Assembly (NCBI GenBank): GCA_029747585.1
Contig: JAPEVF010000072.1
Coordinates: 1 to 64,000, forward strand
Direction of reading: 5' to 3'
Length of the DNA: 64,000 nt
DNA from: Pleurotus djamor
Taxonomy: Eukaryota; Basidiomycota; Agaricomycetes; Agaricales; Pleurotaceae
Numbering within the stretch: the stretch's first letter is position 1; every line of letters begins with the position of its first letter. The position numbers and the translations under genes were made by a program. Shown piece after piece: positions 11,062 to 21,431 of the stretch. The notes below the pieces were generated by a model that made no database searches, was not told where the DNA came from, and saw only the letters and a list, made by a program, of their open reading frames with translations.

Positions 11062-11465
11062 CTATCCGAATCGTAAAGTCATGCTGATTGAATCGGGAGA
11101 TGAATCTATAAAGTTGTACGTTATGTTTTGACAACCCCAACTTGTAAAATAATCCAGAGTATTGATATTCGTCCATTATACACGAGAAATATGATTATAC
11201 GGATCATTCTGAGCGTGACCTACATTGTCAGTAATATAATGATTCTGGAAGTCAAGCTGGCGTGATTGTATCATAAAGGTATGAACTCACCGTTGATTTA
11301 CTTAAGTTTAGTGCGAGCAAGACGGGATAACTCGGTCACCAACGTCACAGTCTTGACGTAGTTGACTAATGACGTCAGGTTTATTATGCAAGAAGACGGT
11401 AAGAGCATGTTGAAAAAGCGTAGTTGTTTGGTCAAGGTCCTGAGCCGTTATAAGAAAGCCAAGTG
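11062..11465. promoter_or_regulatory. intergenic / promoter of array member C
   Basis: No gene seen. A perfect CRE/ATF-type palindrome TGACGTCA lies at 11370-11377, about 90 bases before the proposed ATG at 11466. Confidence 0.4.
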
Positions 11466-12832
11466 ATGAGGCCTGAGGGTGTGGTTATGGGTCCATCACC
11501 TGTGTTAGCTGTGCCCTCTGATATCGCCCGAAAGCAACGGAATACCCAGAAGACTCGGAGTACGCGGATAACCATGTACTTCTCAAGCTTGACTGTAAGC
11601 AGATTGTTCAGTCTCTTCATGTACAGATAATTGAAGATTTAAAAGCCTTCATACTACATCAGGGGCCGATTACCACAGCATCGTTTTGTGGAGGTTGTTC
11701 TCAACTCGTATGATGTACAGGAAGAAGTCTTCGACTCCCTGTCTATGACACGGCTAGTCGCCTTGTCTATGACCTGCCGAACACTGTACGAGTTGATCAG
11801 ACGATATACAGTTAGGAAGCGGAATATCAATGGGTATCTTGCAACGTACCTTCCTGTCGAACACATCCCGTCTTTCCGTAAACTTCAGTCTACAAGCAGC
11901 CTTCTCATCGGTGGTCCCGTTGCCCTTCGCTTTCTAGATTGGACTCTTAAAGGCTTCGACAATGAACCGCTTGAATTGTTCGTATATCATGAAGACTGTT
12001 CCAACGTCATCGACTGGATGGAGTCCGCGGGATGTACCTTGAACATGCCCAGTTACCCCGATCAAACGGCCCAAGAGATTGTATCCGACAAGATAGCCTT
12101 CTTACCTTTCACACTCTGTTACGCGCCCGACTTTGGCGATGATGCAGAGTACGAAGGGGTCGTGCTACAAAGTGCTCCGATGGCTATACGACAGAAGTTT
12201 GTGGATTTACAGATCGACNGGGGGGATGGGCATGACCTCTACCATCGTTGTTCTCAAATACCTCACACCATCCGGTAAAGAAATTCATCTTTATGTGTGT
12301 CCTGTCAGCGCCCTAGCCGGAATCTTGAGCGCGACTTGTAGCAAGTCCCTTGCCCTGTTTCATACCGTAAAACCACTGAGTATCTTCTTTTATAACAGCC
12401 GGTGCAATGAGTTTTATCTCATCTCATCACGCGTATTGTCTCTTCCCACGAGAGACCTTGAAGAAACACATCGTACTCTCCCTGCTTGCGGACTGTCGTT
12501 CATTCGATGATTTCAAGGTCTATCGTAAAGCAGGTAATTGGAAGATTATTTCCTCTGAAGAGGAGAGAGAGCGTTACAACGTCTTCGAGAGCGGTTTTCG
12601 AGGACTGTGGGAGGATAACTGCCTCCGTGTTCCAATTGATAGCGTCGGACTGACACCTTACATGGACGAAGCCCTGGGCAAGTCCGGCTTTGATCTCGAA
12701 TGTCTCCATTGGCTAAATGGACCGGCCTATATCACGTATGACTCGTAAGATACTCTCAAGTCTTTCTCCGCAACTGGTTGATGTAACGATTTTCTTAGGT
12801 TCTATAAATTTCGCAAGCGTTTAGGTTGTTGA
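11466..12832 (+). CDS. F-box-like plus NTase-fold-like protein, array member C (about 389 aa)
   Basis: Exons 11466-11594, 11679-12340, 12399-12744, 12799-12832. The N at 12219, beside a G-run, must be dropped to keep frame; then exon 2 ends in phase 1 as in its paralogues. The start exon (MRPEGVVMGPSPVLAV) is the least certain part. The F-box-like helix pair reads VQEEVFDSLSMTRLVALSMT. The core has SLLIGGPVALRFLDW followed by DNEPLELFVYHED, where the second Asp of DxD has become Glu. Next comes YLTPSGKEIHLYVCPVSALA, then MSFISSHHAYCLFPRET. Intron 2 begins with GC (GCAAGT) instead of GT, although the position is conserved. Closest to member D: exon 3 is 346 bp in both. Function unknown; F-box proteins usually recruit substrates to SCF ubiquitin ligases. 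Confidence 0.68.
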
Positions 12833-13546
12833 ATGATCTTGAAATGCATGGAAATCAGGTGTCAATACCTGAGGGATCCGAGTATATTGGAGGGTCAACG
12901 TATTAGTAGTCATCCTTGACAATGTCCCGTGTAATTTCATAATAAATACTATCCCCTCCTCCCATCCACTAGTCAGAAGTTCACATTCGCGCCGTTGACA
13001 TGTGGCCAACTGTTCGTGGCCTAAGTGAAAGACTTCTTGTCTTTGTCTGGACGGTTTCTCGTATCCCTTTGTCTCGTCCAAGTACCAAGAAGCCCTCATT
13101 GGTCATCGGTCATGTTAGGCGTTTCCCGATGTGTCCACCGAGATGCCCGTAGGTAGTCTAGACTCTACCCGTTTAAGATTGTCAATGATGTAGTTGTACT
13201 TGAATGACGTCAATGATGACGTGCTTTGAGTCGAGACCCAACGGCCTTTCATGATGATGTCATATTAATGACATCATTGTTGAGACAAAGCTACGCCTCA
13301 GTTGCTACATGCTGGACGCGTATGATCTGGACTGGAGATTCTCTATGACATAAGTAAGAGTTTCTGTTTTCGAGTTCAGATTATTCGTCATTCAATCCAA
13401 TTTCTCAGCTTTCTTGTAGCGATTTGCCTAGATGACAAAGGACTGACCTTCGTACGTTGACTGTTAGCATGTCATTGGTTCCTGTCTTGAGGATTCTTGT
13501 ACTTACCAGTATATAAACGATATTGATTGTTTTCGAGACTGTACCC
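12833..13546. promoter_or_regulatory. intergenic / promoter of array member D
   Basis: No gene seen. TGACGTCA at 13205-13212; a perfect inverted repeat ATGATGTCAT / ATGACATCAT with 4-bp loop at 13254-13277; TATA-like AGTATATAAACG near 13508-13519. Confidence 0.4.
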
Positions 13547-14966
13547 ATGGATATGCCAACTGTTCTTCATACTCCTGTGTCAGAGGCACGCAGTACCACT
13601 CTACCCAACACAACGCGAGAAAGTCCTCTCCCTGGGTCTCACTTGGATAGTGAGATACCAAGTCAGGACAATGGAACGTTGACTTACAATGACGATTTAC
13701 AATCGATATCAAGTGTACGTTCCAATACTTCAATAGATTCAAGTGATTTGCTTAAGTGTTCCTGATTTCAAGGACAACATTGAGAACGACCCTTTCCTTG
13801 ATCTTCTTTTCAACTCTTGCGACGTCCAAGAACTGATATTCGGTTGTTTGACTGTCGTACGGCTAGTTGCATTGTCCATGACATGTCATACGATGCATGC
13901 TTCAGTTAAACGATACGAACAAAAGAAACACGATATTGACAGGCAACTTGCATCCTACCTCCCCGTCAAGGACATCCTGTCTTTCCGTCGACTTCAAACT
14001 ACTATGGATTTTCTCCTTGGAGGGTCCTTCGCCCTTCGCTTCTTGGATTGGAATGTTACAGGTTTAGACAACGAGCCTCTTGACTTGTTCGTCTATCATG
14101 AAGACAGTTTCCGACTCATCTCATGGATGAAGACTTCTGGGTACACGCTTGACATGTCTGCGTATCCAGGAAAGACTGCAAAAGAGATTTTGACTCGGAG
14201 AGTCTCCGAGCTGTCGTTCACATTGTCCTATAGGCCCGATTTCGATGAAACCAAGGAGTACCAAGGAGTAGTGTTGCGTGGTGGTTCTGAATTGTTACGC
14301 AGTAGCATCGCTGACGAGGTGGCTACTGGCGGCTCTGGCATAGCCTCTATCATCGTGGTGCTCAGATATCTTACTCCATTAAAGAAGCACATCCGCGTCC
14401 ATGTGTGCGCAGTCAGTGCTCTCGCTGGTGTATTGGCTTCAACATGCAGTGAGTGTTTTTAAGTCTTCTTGTTCTTTCAGTTGACTTCGTACAACAGCTG
14501 GTGGGATGAGCTTCATATCGGCGTGTAACGCTTATAGTCTCTTTCCGAGAGAGACAATAAAGAAGCGTGTGATCATGTCGTTGCTCACACAATGTCGTGT
14601 CTTCAACATCATCCCAACTCTTCGTAAAGCCGGATATTGGACTATATTTTACAATGAAGATGATAGGAAACATCATAAAGCGTTCGAGCCTGGTTTCCGT
14701 GGATTAAAGACGAATGCCTGTCTGCGTGTCCCGATTAAGCAGATTGGATCATCAATGGACACGGACGAAGTCTTGCTAGAGAGTGGATTTTACCTGGATT
14801 ACTTTGGATGGGAAACGGATCCATGTTACATCGCGTACGACGCGTAAGTCTTTTCATCCTTATCACCTTTATTTACGCTTACTGCTTGATAAGGTTCTAT
14901 AAGTTTCAGAAACATGGACGTAACGAAGTATATTATCAGACCGTCTCGAGGTACGCGGAAGAGTAA
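13547..14966 (+). CDS. F-box-like plus NTase-fold-like protein, array member D (420 aa)
   Basis: Exons 13547-13714, 13773-14448, 14498-14843, 14894-14966, all frame-consistent, 420 residues. Residues 1-56 are a Ser/Thr-rich leader (MDMPTVLHTPVSEARSTTLP); the ATG at 13547 is close to the TATA-like box, so an ATG at 13553 is possible. An F-box-like segment follows: VQELIFGCLTVVRLVALSMT. Then YLPVKDILSFRRLQTTMDFL, LLGGSFALRFLDWN, and EPLDLFVYHED with one acid of DxD replaced by Pro-Leu. Strand HIRVHVCAVS has no third acid. After the conserved phase-1 intron: MSFISACNAYSLFPRET. The cleanest copy of the F-box subtype and the best query for a family search. Unknown function. Confidence 0.72.
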
Positions 14967-15539
14967 TGGATGTACCGATATCAGTGACAGAAAAGGTCTG
15001 CGAGGTCAAAGTAGATACACTTTTCGTCCTTATGTCTAAAGCCTGAGCCATACCATTCTTGTTTTGAACGTCCATGATGTGTGTACTACACTAAATCGTA
15101 GACAAGGTTATCCTCTTTGATTTGTAAGGTGTAACGGCATGGAACTACCCTGCGTTGGCCAGCGTATTACCCAAAAACACCCTATCTTACGATGAATTCC
15201 TGGCCCTTTTTNAAAAAAGGAAGGAAATCTCATTTAGCGTCGTCCGAGGTTTCCCTCATGTCGACGTCTGGCTAGCTACGGTACCTACGAAGCCTGTATA
15301 CTATGAATTAAATACACGGGCCCCAATGCCCCTTCTTGACCCCCGTCCCATAAAGGAGGCGAGCGGGTGGCTACCAGGTCAAGGAAGTTAAGGTGGTGAT
15401 ATTGAAGTTAAGCCTGTAAGAGAAAAAGCTGTCAGTAATCCCCCACACCACACACTCCGAATCCTCTCCCCCCTCGACATGGACACACTGTGCCGCGAGC
15501 ATATGTGGTGGAATATCGGATTCCGTTTGATTTCGCAAG
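14967..15539. other. intergenic region with short open frame
   Basis: A short frame around 15155-15391 (containing RGFPHVDVWLATVPTKP) is interrupted by an N at 15212 between T and A runs; I do not recognise it and cannot call it a gene. The rest probably includes the 3' untranslated tail of the LINE fragment that follows on the minus strand. Confidence 0.35.
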
Positions 15540-15936
15540 TTAGGCCTCCCTCTGGCCTCCTCTTCGTCGTGCCTTCTTCTTCCCCCCATCTCTCGCGCTC
15601 TTCTCCTCCTTCCTCTTTGCCACCCCCGGTGCTAATACATCCGCGTCCAAGATGCCGTGTGTGTGTAGCATTCGCTTAGTGTGTCCAACAAAGTCGATCG
15701 TCGCTTTCATGCCCTCGGGATCCGCAAGTAGTACCTTCAGTGGGAGGTTGTCATTTCCTGTTCTGTTGGCCAGAGCACGTCGTTCCCTGCTATACGCTGG
15801 GCATTCCTTCAGGAAGTGAAAAACAGTCTCACTCTTTCTCGAGCAGTGGGGACACCAGGGGGTCTCTGCCCTTCCGATTCGGTGGAGATAGAGGTTGAGG
15901 GGGATGTGTCGAGTTTGGAGTTGCGTAATGTTCCTG
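15540..15936 (-). mobile_element. 3' fragment of a non-LTR retrotransposon (LINE) polyprotein
   Basis: Minus-strand reading frame with RNITQLQTRHIPLNLYLHR, then a zinc-finger-like tail CPHCSRKSETVFHFLKECPA, then AYSRERRALANRTG and a basic C-terminus (KKKARRRGGQREA), stop at 15542-15540. This is the typical end of an RT/RNase H LINE protein in basidiomycetes. It is open only from about 15936; upstream the frame closes, so the copy is strongly 5'-truncated, as usual for LINE insertions. Confidence 0.75.
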
Positions 15937-16259
15937 GCCCTTACTTACCTGATTTCTCCTTGTCACAGAGTGGGTCCGTATGTCAGGAAAAGCTACGCCG
16001 AGTCTCTCCTCAACGCTGTGTAAACCGACAATGAGGGCGGAAGAAAAGGGACACTTTCGATTATCGCTACGATATCAGCACGGACCTACGGGAGTTACCG
16101 AGAAATATGCCGAGTTGCCACGGCATTTACCGAAACACATGCCGACGTGCCGATCTCGGTAACTTCCGTTCCTCGGGGCTCGTCCTGAAGCGCGCTTACT
16201 CTTGGCACCTTTTCTCCCTTTCGAATTTCCATACCGTGCGCCAGTCCCTGAGTTTGACA
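15937..16259. other. region between LINE fragment and Spt5-like gene, with hairpin
   Basis: Contains an inverted repeat GTTACCGAGA (16094-16103) and TCTCGGTAAC (16154-16163) with a loop that itself holds repeated TGCCG words. An open stretch here could be a further 5' exon of the next gene but no join could be justified. Confidence 0.35.
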
Positions 16260-18978
16260 TGAACCATAAAGTTAGACGTTACTCCCAGGTAACTCCTCAT
16301 AATAGTCATGGTTTTACAATACATTACGAGTACATGTCTAGATTCAACAATTTCTGGATGTAGAGGCTGATGTTGATAACGAGGAAGATGAAGAAGACAG
16401 TGATTCCGAGAGCGTCGATAGAGGTTAATCACCAATACCCTTAGGTTAGATCTATACTTAACTCATACAGGCTTTATCGAAGATTCTGTTGATGATATCG
16501 TTGACGAAAGTCGACAAGTCCCGACTTCCTTCTCTACGCGAAACGACTTTGATCATGACAGGGAAGACGCCATTGCCCACGCTGAAGGCATAGTCTCTCG
16601 ATATCGTCATATTCAAAGAGTGGACCATGCGCCAATTGAAGACAATCACACTCAGTCTCTGCATCCGGTCGACATACAGTCTTATTCAGAATCTATGATA
16701 AGTGGTAGTGAGGATCTTGACTTGTGGCGCGTCTTGGTAAAGGTGAGTCTGAGAGTCTCAAGTTAACTGTCAATCTAATACTGCTATTCTCGAAGAGGAG
16801 TTATGAAAACACTGCAGTGGAAACGACTCGACGGAAAGCGTTCGACCTGGGCATACCCATAGTCAACGCTTTCTTCCGGGATGGGATACCCGGTTGCATT
16901 TACGTTCAGGGTGAATACCCCGATGTCTTGACGGTTGTCCAAGGGATCCATGGTGTGCGTCTGCGCCGCCGACAAGGGCATGCTCTTATTGAGCTGGTCA
17001 CATACGGAGACAAAATGATACTTCTGAACAAATCCTTCGGTTCTTCCCTCCCAAAGGCTTCGACTTTTGTTCATTTTCACACTCGAGGCGTGATTCGAAA
17101 CAGCCTTGCTTACGTTCATGAAGTTTCCCTCACCAAGAAGGAAGCAGTCGTCTACTTTGTCCCCAGACACATCAATAAACAAAAACGCAACGACTCATCA
17201 AATCTCTCTCAACAGCATAGACGTTCAACATCGTCCAAATATGCGCTTGCTGTTGCTGACGTAGATGGCAATGTATCTGAACCTCTCACGGACGATGCAC
17301 ACATCCATGGGCTCGAAATTAGAGAGATACCTTTCCGTTCCTTGCGACTTCATTCGATTCATCCCACCGAATCCGAAATAGCTCTATTTGAATCTTCACC
17401 ACTTGCCACTGTCAACACGGTCTTCGCTCATGCACTGAACCGGCTTCGACCGACAGTTTTTGACATGAACGAACGTGTGGTCGTTGTAGCGGGTCCTTAC
17501 AAGGGACTTTCGGGTGTTGTAAAGGAAGTCAATGACCTTTACGTCATGTTGACTGTCTATCAGACACCCGATTTCGGCTTCTTCGAGGTTCCATTGAAAG
17601 ATCTACCAAGTGCGTCAATAGTACTCGAGGTCAACTCATTCATGACCATTTCCACGGGCCCATACGCTGGCTTCTGCGGCTACATACGCGCGATAACCGC
17701 GGACCATGCGACGATAGAATCCACAACAAACATCAATCTCGAGGTAGATGTTCAAGTATGGAATTTGCGTAGGGACGTTCGAGTCGGGGAATACGTGACA
17801 ATTATCCAGGGCGATTATTATGGTTCCAATGGCTTTGTAGTCGCAGTTGACATGCCTACGGTTGAGGTCTATCTATGTGATTCAACGCATCAGGATGAAG
17901 AGCCACAAATAGTACGGTGGATCCCTCCCTAAAGCTTACATGTTATTGATTGACTTCCTATCTTCGTCACAGACACTTCTCTCAGCCCTACAAGTCAAGC
18001 ATTGTACAAATTCGTCTAAATACGCTCCACAGGACAGAGGAGACGTCTTGGACCATATGGGGAGGAAAGAGAATTACTCCGGCATGGAAGTTTCCGTAAA
18101 AAATCACCCGGTTCTCAAGGGACTAGATGGGTACATCGTTGGACATCGCTACGAAACTCGTGTGGTTGAATCACGTTCCATCGAAACCCTCGTCTGTGAA
18201 GTCAATCCCGGGATCAACATATCAACCTTCACAACGAGTGTTGACGCCGAGCACCTTTACGAAAAATAGTATGTCCTTAATTGTTTTCCTAATGATATTC
18301 TGACTTTATTTCAAGCTCGAAATTGCCAATTAAAAAGGCAATCCATCTACCCCGTCGATTCCGGCATCCTATTCATCAAGCTCCTCCGCGTTTTCATACA
18401 CCTCCGCCTCTAGAAGAAGACGTCTGGCAGGAAGTAATGGATCCTGTCGTAACGCAAAGCCGACGTAAGCCGACATCTAGATCAACGTTGAAATTTTCTG
18501 ATGATTCTTAGCAATGCCATGGTTGACACGTCGGGAAATGCGAAGTCGAAAGTGTGAGATCGTGATAAAGGGTACCGTGGACATGAGTGGTACCTCCCAT
18601 ATAGTTCCCTACCATGGCGGACGGTACGAGGGGCGTAGGGGCTATACGGTAATTACGGAACCAGGACCTTTCACGGATGATTCTGTTGTCAAAGTTGCTG
18701 TGGGTCCCTGGAGCATCTTACCGTTTCGGTTTTACCATCTTCATCCCGTCTCCGATCCGGACGTCATCGTCGTTGGAACGAGGAACGTCATCATTGGACC
18801 TGATGTTACGGGAAACGAAGCGCATCGTGGAGAGTACGCAAGTGTGTATGCATGTGCATATCCCCTCCCAGATGACCAGAGGCTTGTCCTGACAGAGTCT
18901 GGAAAATGGGGGTATTTCCGATTGTCTTCCCTATGCTTTTCAGGACCTATGGCACAGTGGGAGGGTGGAATGTATTAA
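16260..18978 (+). CDS. Spt5-like protein with NGN and several KOW motifs (803 aa)
   Basis: Exons 16260-16289, 16342-16423, 16471-16742, 16796-17911, 17973-18268, 18316-18464, 18512-18978; frame holds throughout. It starts like Spt5: QQFLDVEADVDNEEDEEDSD then GFIEDSVDD. The NGN domain spans about 121-190: LWRVLVKRSYENTAVETTRR, KAFDLGIPIVNAFFRDGIPG, CIYVQGEYPDVLTVVQGIHG. KOW-like turns follow at about 354 (VVVVAGPYKGLSGVV), 408 (MTISTGPYAGFCGYI), 456 (VTIIQGDYYGSNGFVV) and 536 (VSVKNHPVLKGLDGYIVG). Spt5 pairs with Spt4 in the DSIF elongation factor. Here the usual length (over 1,000 residues) and the C-terminal heptad-like repeat are missing, so this is a divergent paralogue rather than the essential Spt5. 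The 5' end is the least certain part. No decay seen. Confidence 0.82.
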
Positions 18979-20472
18979 ATCTCGTAGTCTTGATGCAAAC
19001 ATGTTTACCTTGGATTCCTTGATAAATCTTTTTTTTTATTCGCCTTCATTGATCTTATCAGATAAGATAAGATAAGGTGATATCATCTCCCTTCCCGATC
19101 ACTCAATAAACCGCCGGGAGGATGAGTACCTGCATAATCCTTTAACCTCTGAACGTTGAATCCTTGTCAATATAGATGAGCAATATAGTAATCTTCTTAA
19201 TTGTACTTATATGACCTAAGGTTCAACATCTGTTGTCACTATCATTGCACGTAATTAGGCTAAGAAGGGTGTCAGTTAATGTCTCCTTTTTTTCGGAACC
19301 GATTTGACGAGTAAGTTTACGTTTCCTTGATCATAGTCATTACTAACTCATATGGGGGTGCAGCGTGCTGTCTATTAGGTTTCCAGGCTGTACCAAACAA
19401 CCCGACATAACCGAACTACTCCACTGTGTAAACTCAAGATTTAATTACCGTCCTCAATGTTCTATCTATATATTCCTTACGCATACCACTGCCTCATGGC
19501 ACTGTTTTCTACATGGATCATACTAGCGAAAACACGTTTGCCGCGGATACCCGACTCCGACGGAACAGCCGAACATCCTAATCGCCATTATCGCCATTAT
19601 CGCCATTATCGCCACCCCATAAGCGTATATAGTCTTTCAATACAATCTCCTATGCATCAGATCGAACACGTTTTCTTATCCGAAGCATAAGGCTCCACGG
19701 ATGTTTGTAAAATTCGTTTCGTTTTGCAGCAATGAATCTTAAGAAGATCGTCTGAGTCATGTCTTCACCTGATAAATCAGTATTAAAGTATACGCCACCA
19801 TCATCGTCCATGGGAAGGGAAGATTCCGTTGTGAAGTATATTGAATTGAGATTTTACATGTATCCCTTGTGTCAATCGCGCGCTACGAAATATGCAGATT
19901 AGTGGTATGCTTGAAATGAGACTGACATTCTCACTTGAGCTAGGTTTTCAATCATCCCTTGTATACGTTGTACCCCACGTCCACCGGATACTCCTACAAA
20001 AGATCGGGAAGAACACGGAGAGCAGAGGGAGCCGTACCTTCCCATCATTATTTATATTTGTTAGTGCTTGCCAAGTATCTTCGCTCCCCTCTCTAGTCCC
20101 TGGATTCAGTCCGTGTCTCACCATTGATGACTTGTTCCTAGGACAACAAGCCTTCTGACTAACAGTCTCATATGGTAATGTCCATGATATACACTGGACG
20201 CGAATCCAATCATTATGGTAAATGTTCCAACGGACACCGCGGATTACGGCTCAACTACCCCAATCCCCCTCATGTTGAATCATTATCAACGCATGCGCCA
20301 AGTACCCTAAAACAGACACCTTTATTCGATCTACCGTTATTCGGTGTCGTGAACTTGTACGATCTATCATCTGTGTCATGACGAGTCTGTGAATTGACTC
20401 ACTTGACTAGCCTTGCTATGGGATGTATTTAACATGCAGAGTCCCGTCCCCTTCTGACGTCTCACCGTCCCA
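18979..20472. other. 1.5-kb region without a recognised gene
   Basis: AT-rich, short open frames only, none with a recognisable motif. Holds a GATAA pentamer three times (19061-19076) and a 9-bp tandem repeat ATCGCCATT (19581-19616). Confidence 0.45.
19581..19616 (+). repeat. 9-bp tandem repeat (ATCGCCATT)
   Basis: Three exact units and one degenerate unit in non-coding DNA. Confidence 0.85.
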
Positions 20473-21431
20473 ATGAGCTTCCCCAAAGTTGATCTCAACA
20501 ATGTTGTCGCCCTGTCGTGTGTATGTGTAGGCGTAGGACCTGGCGGAACGACACCTACACTTGCGTCCGTATATCCAAACATATCCCCTCCTCACCTGAA
20601 CCTCACATTGCCCATCAGTCGTTGCTCTATCGTTGATTATAAAGGCAGCGTCTTACTTGAGACTTATGTTCAACCTAATATGATGGTGAGCAATATTTCA
20701 TCCACCCGTCATATGGTACCCTAACCGTATCTTGCAACATGTGTTAAGGTCAGCGATTATAGGACCAACACGACTGGGATTGAGGCTCACCACTTGCAAC
20801 ACGGTAAGGCTAATTCTTCTTGTCATCCTATCAACTTACCAGCTTACACTTACACTCTTGAACCGCTAGCCCGTTCCTTCAAAGCCATACAGTTAATCGT
20901 AGCTAACCTTATCAAAGAGTGAGCTTCAATGATTCCCTTGTCTTTGATCATCTCAATTGCATACCTTCTACCCTCTAGCAAAATTATCGTTGGTTACACC
21001 CTTTGGAACGATTTGTCGGGTACCGTAGCCTCCAAGTAGCCTCATCAATCTCCTCAGTGCACACTAACAATGCCATGTCAGTTTTGGGGATTCCTCATGA
21101 AGCAGTGAACACTCGAGACGTTGCGCTTTATTATCCATTTCGTAACGCACTCGGTCCTCCCGGTCAACTTCCCGGTTTAAAATCTTTGTGTTGGCACCTT
21201 ATGTGCAGGAAATGTCAAGAAGGTCACATCCATCCAGTGCGTTCGTCGTTTTCTCTACGCTTATCAATAAGATTTACTTACTGGACTTTTTGGGTTTTGT
21301 TTTAGACCGAGAACGCTAGGGTTGCGCTCGATCTTTACCGTTCTTCTCGTCTTGACTGGGAAGCCTCGGTTGAAAAAGGGAAATGGCCGTGTGTTTTACC
21401 ACCCAGTACCTTTTCGCGATGCTACCTTTGA
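20473..21431 (+). CDS. Rex4-like exonuclease-fold protein with degenerate active site (194 aa)
   Basis: Seven exons: 20473-20564, 20619-20685, 20749-20803, 20870-20918, 20979-21019, 21082-21236, 21306-21431; 194 residues with an open frame. The protein follows the DEDDh exonuclease fold of Rex4/REXO4: VVALSCVCVGVGPGGTTPTL, CSIVDYKGSVLLETYVQP, VSDYRTNTTGIEAHHLQ, IKDKIIVGYTLWNDLSVLGI, VNTRDVALYYPFRNAL, then CQEGHIHP and TENARVALDLYRSSRLDW. Active Rex4 enzymes have DCEMVG at Exo I; here it is SCVCVG, losing both the Asp and the Glu. The Exo II Asp (WNDL) and the His (EGH) remain, but the last Asp (usually EDAR) is Asn in ENAR. So it is probably catalytically dead yet kept as a gene. Ends PPSTFSRCYL. 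Likely RNA- or DNA-binding; role unknown. Confidence 0.8.

Noticed and set aside
19581..19616. CRISPR-like array
   Set aside because: It is a simple 9-bp tandem repeat without spacers, in a eukaryotic genome.
20473..21431. Calling the Rex4-like locus a pseudogene because of missing catalytic residues
   Set aside because: All seven exons have good splice sites and one open frame; loss of the acids looks like change of function, not decay.
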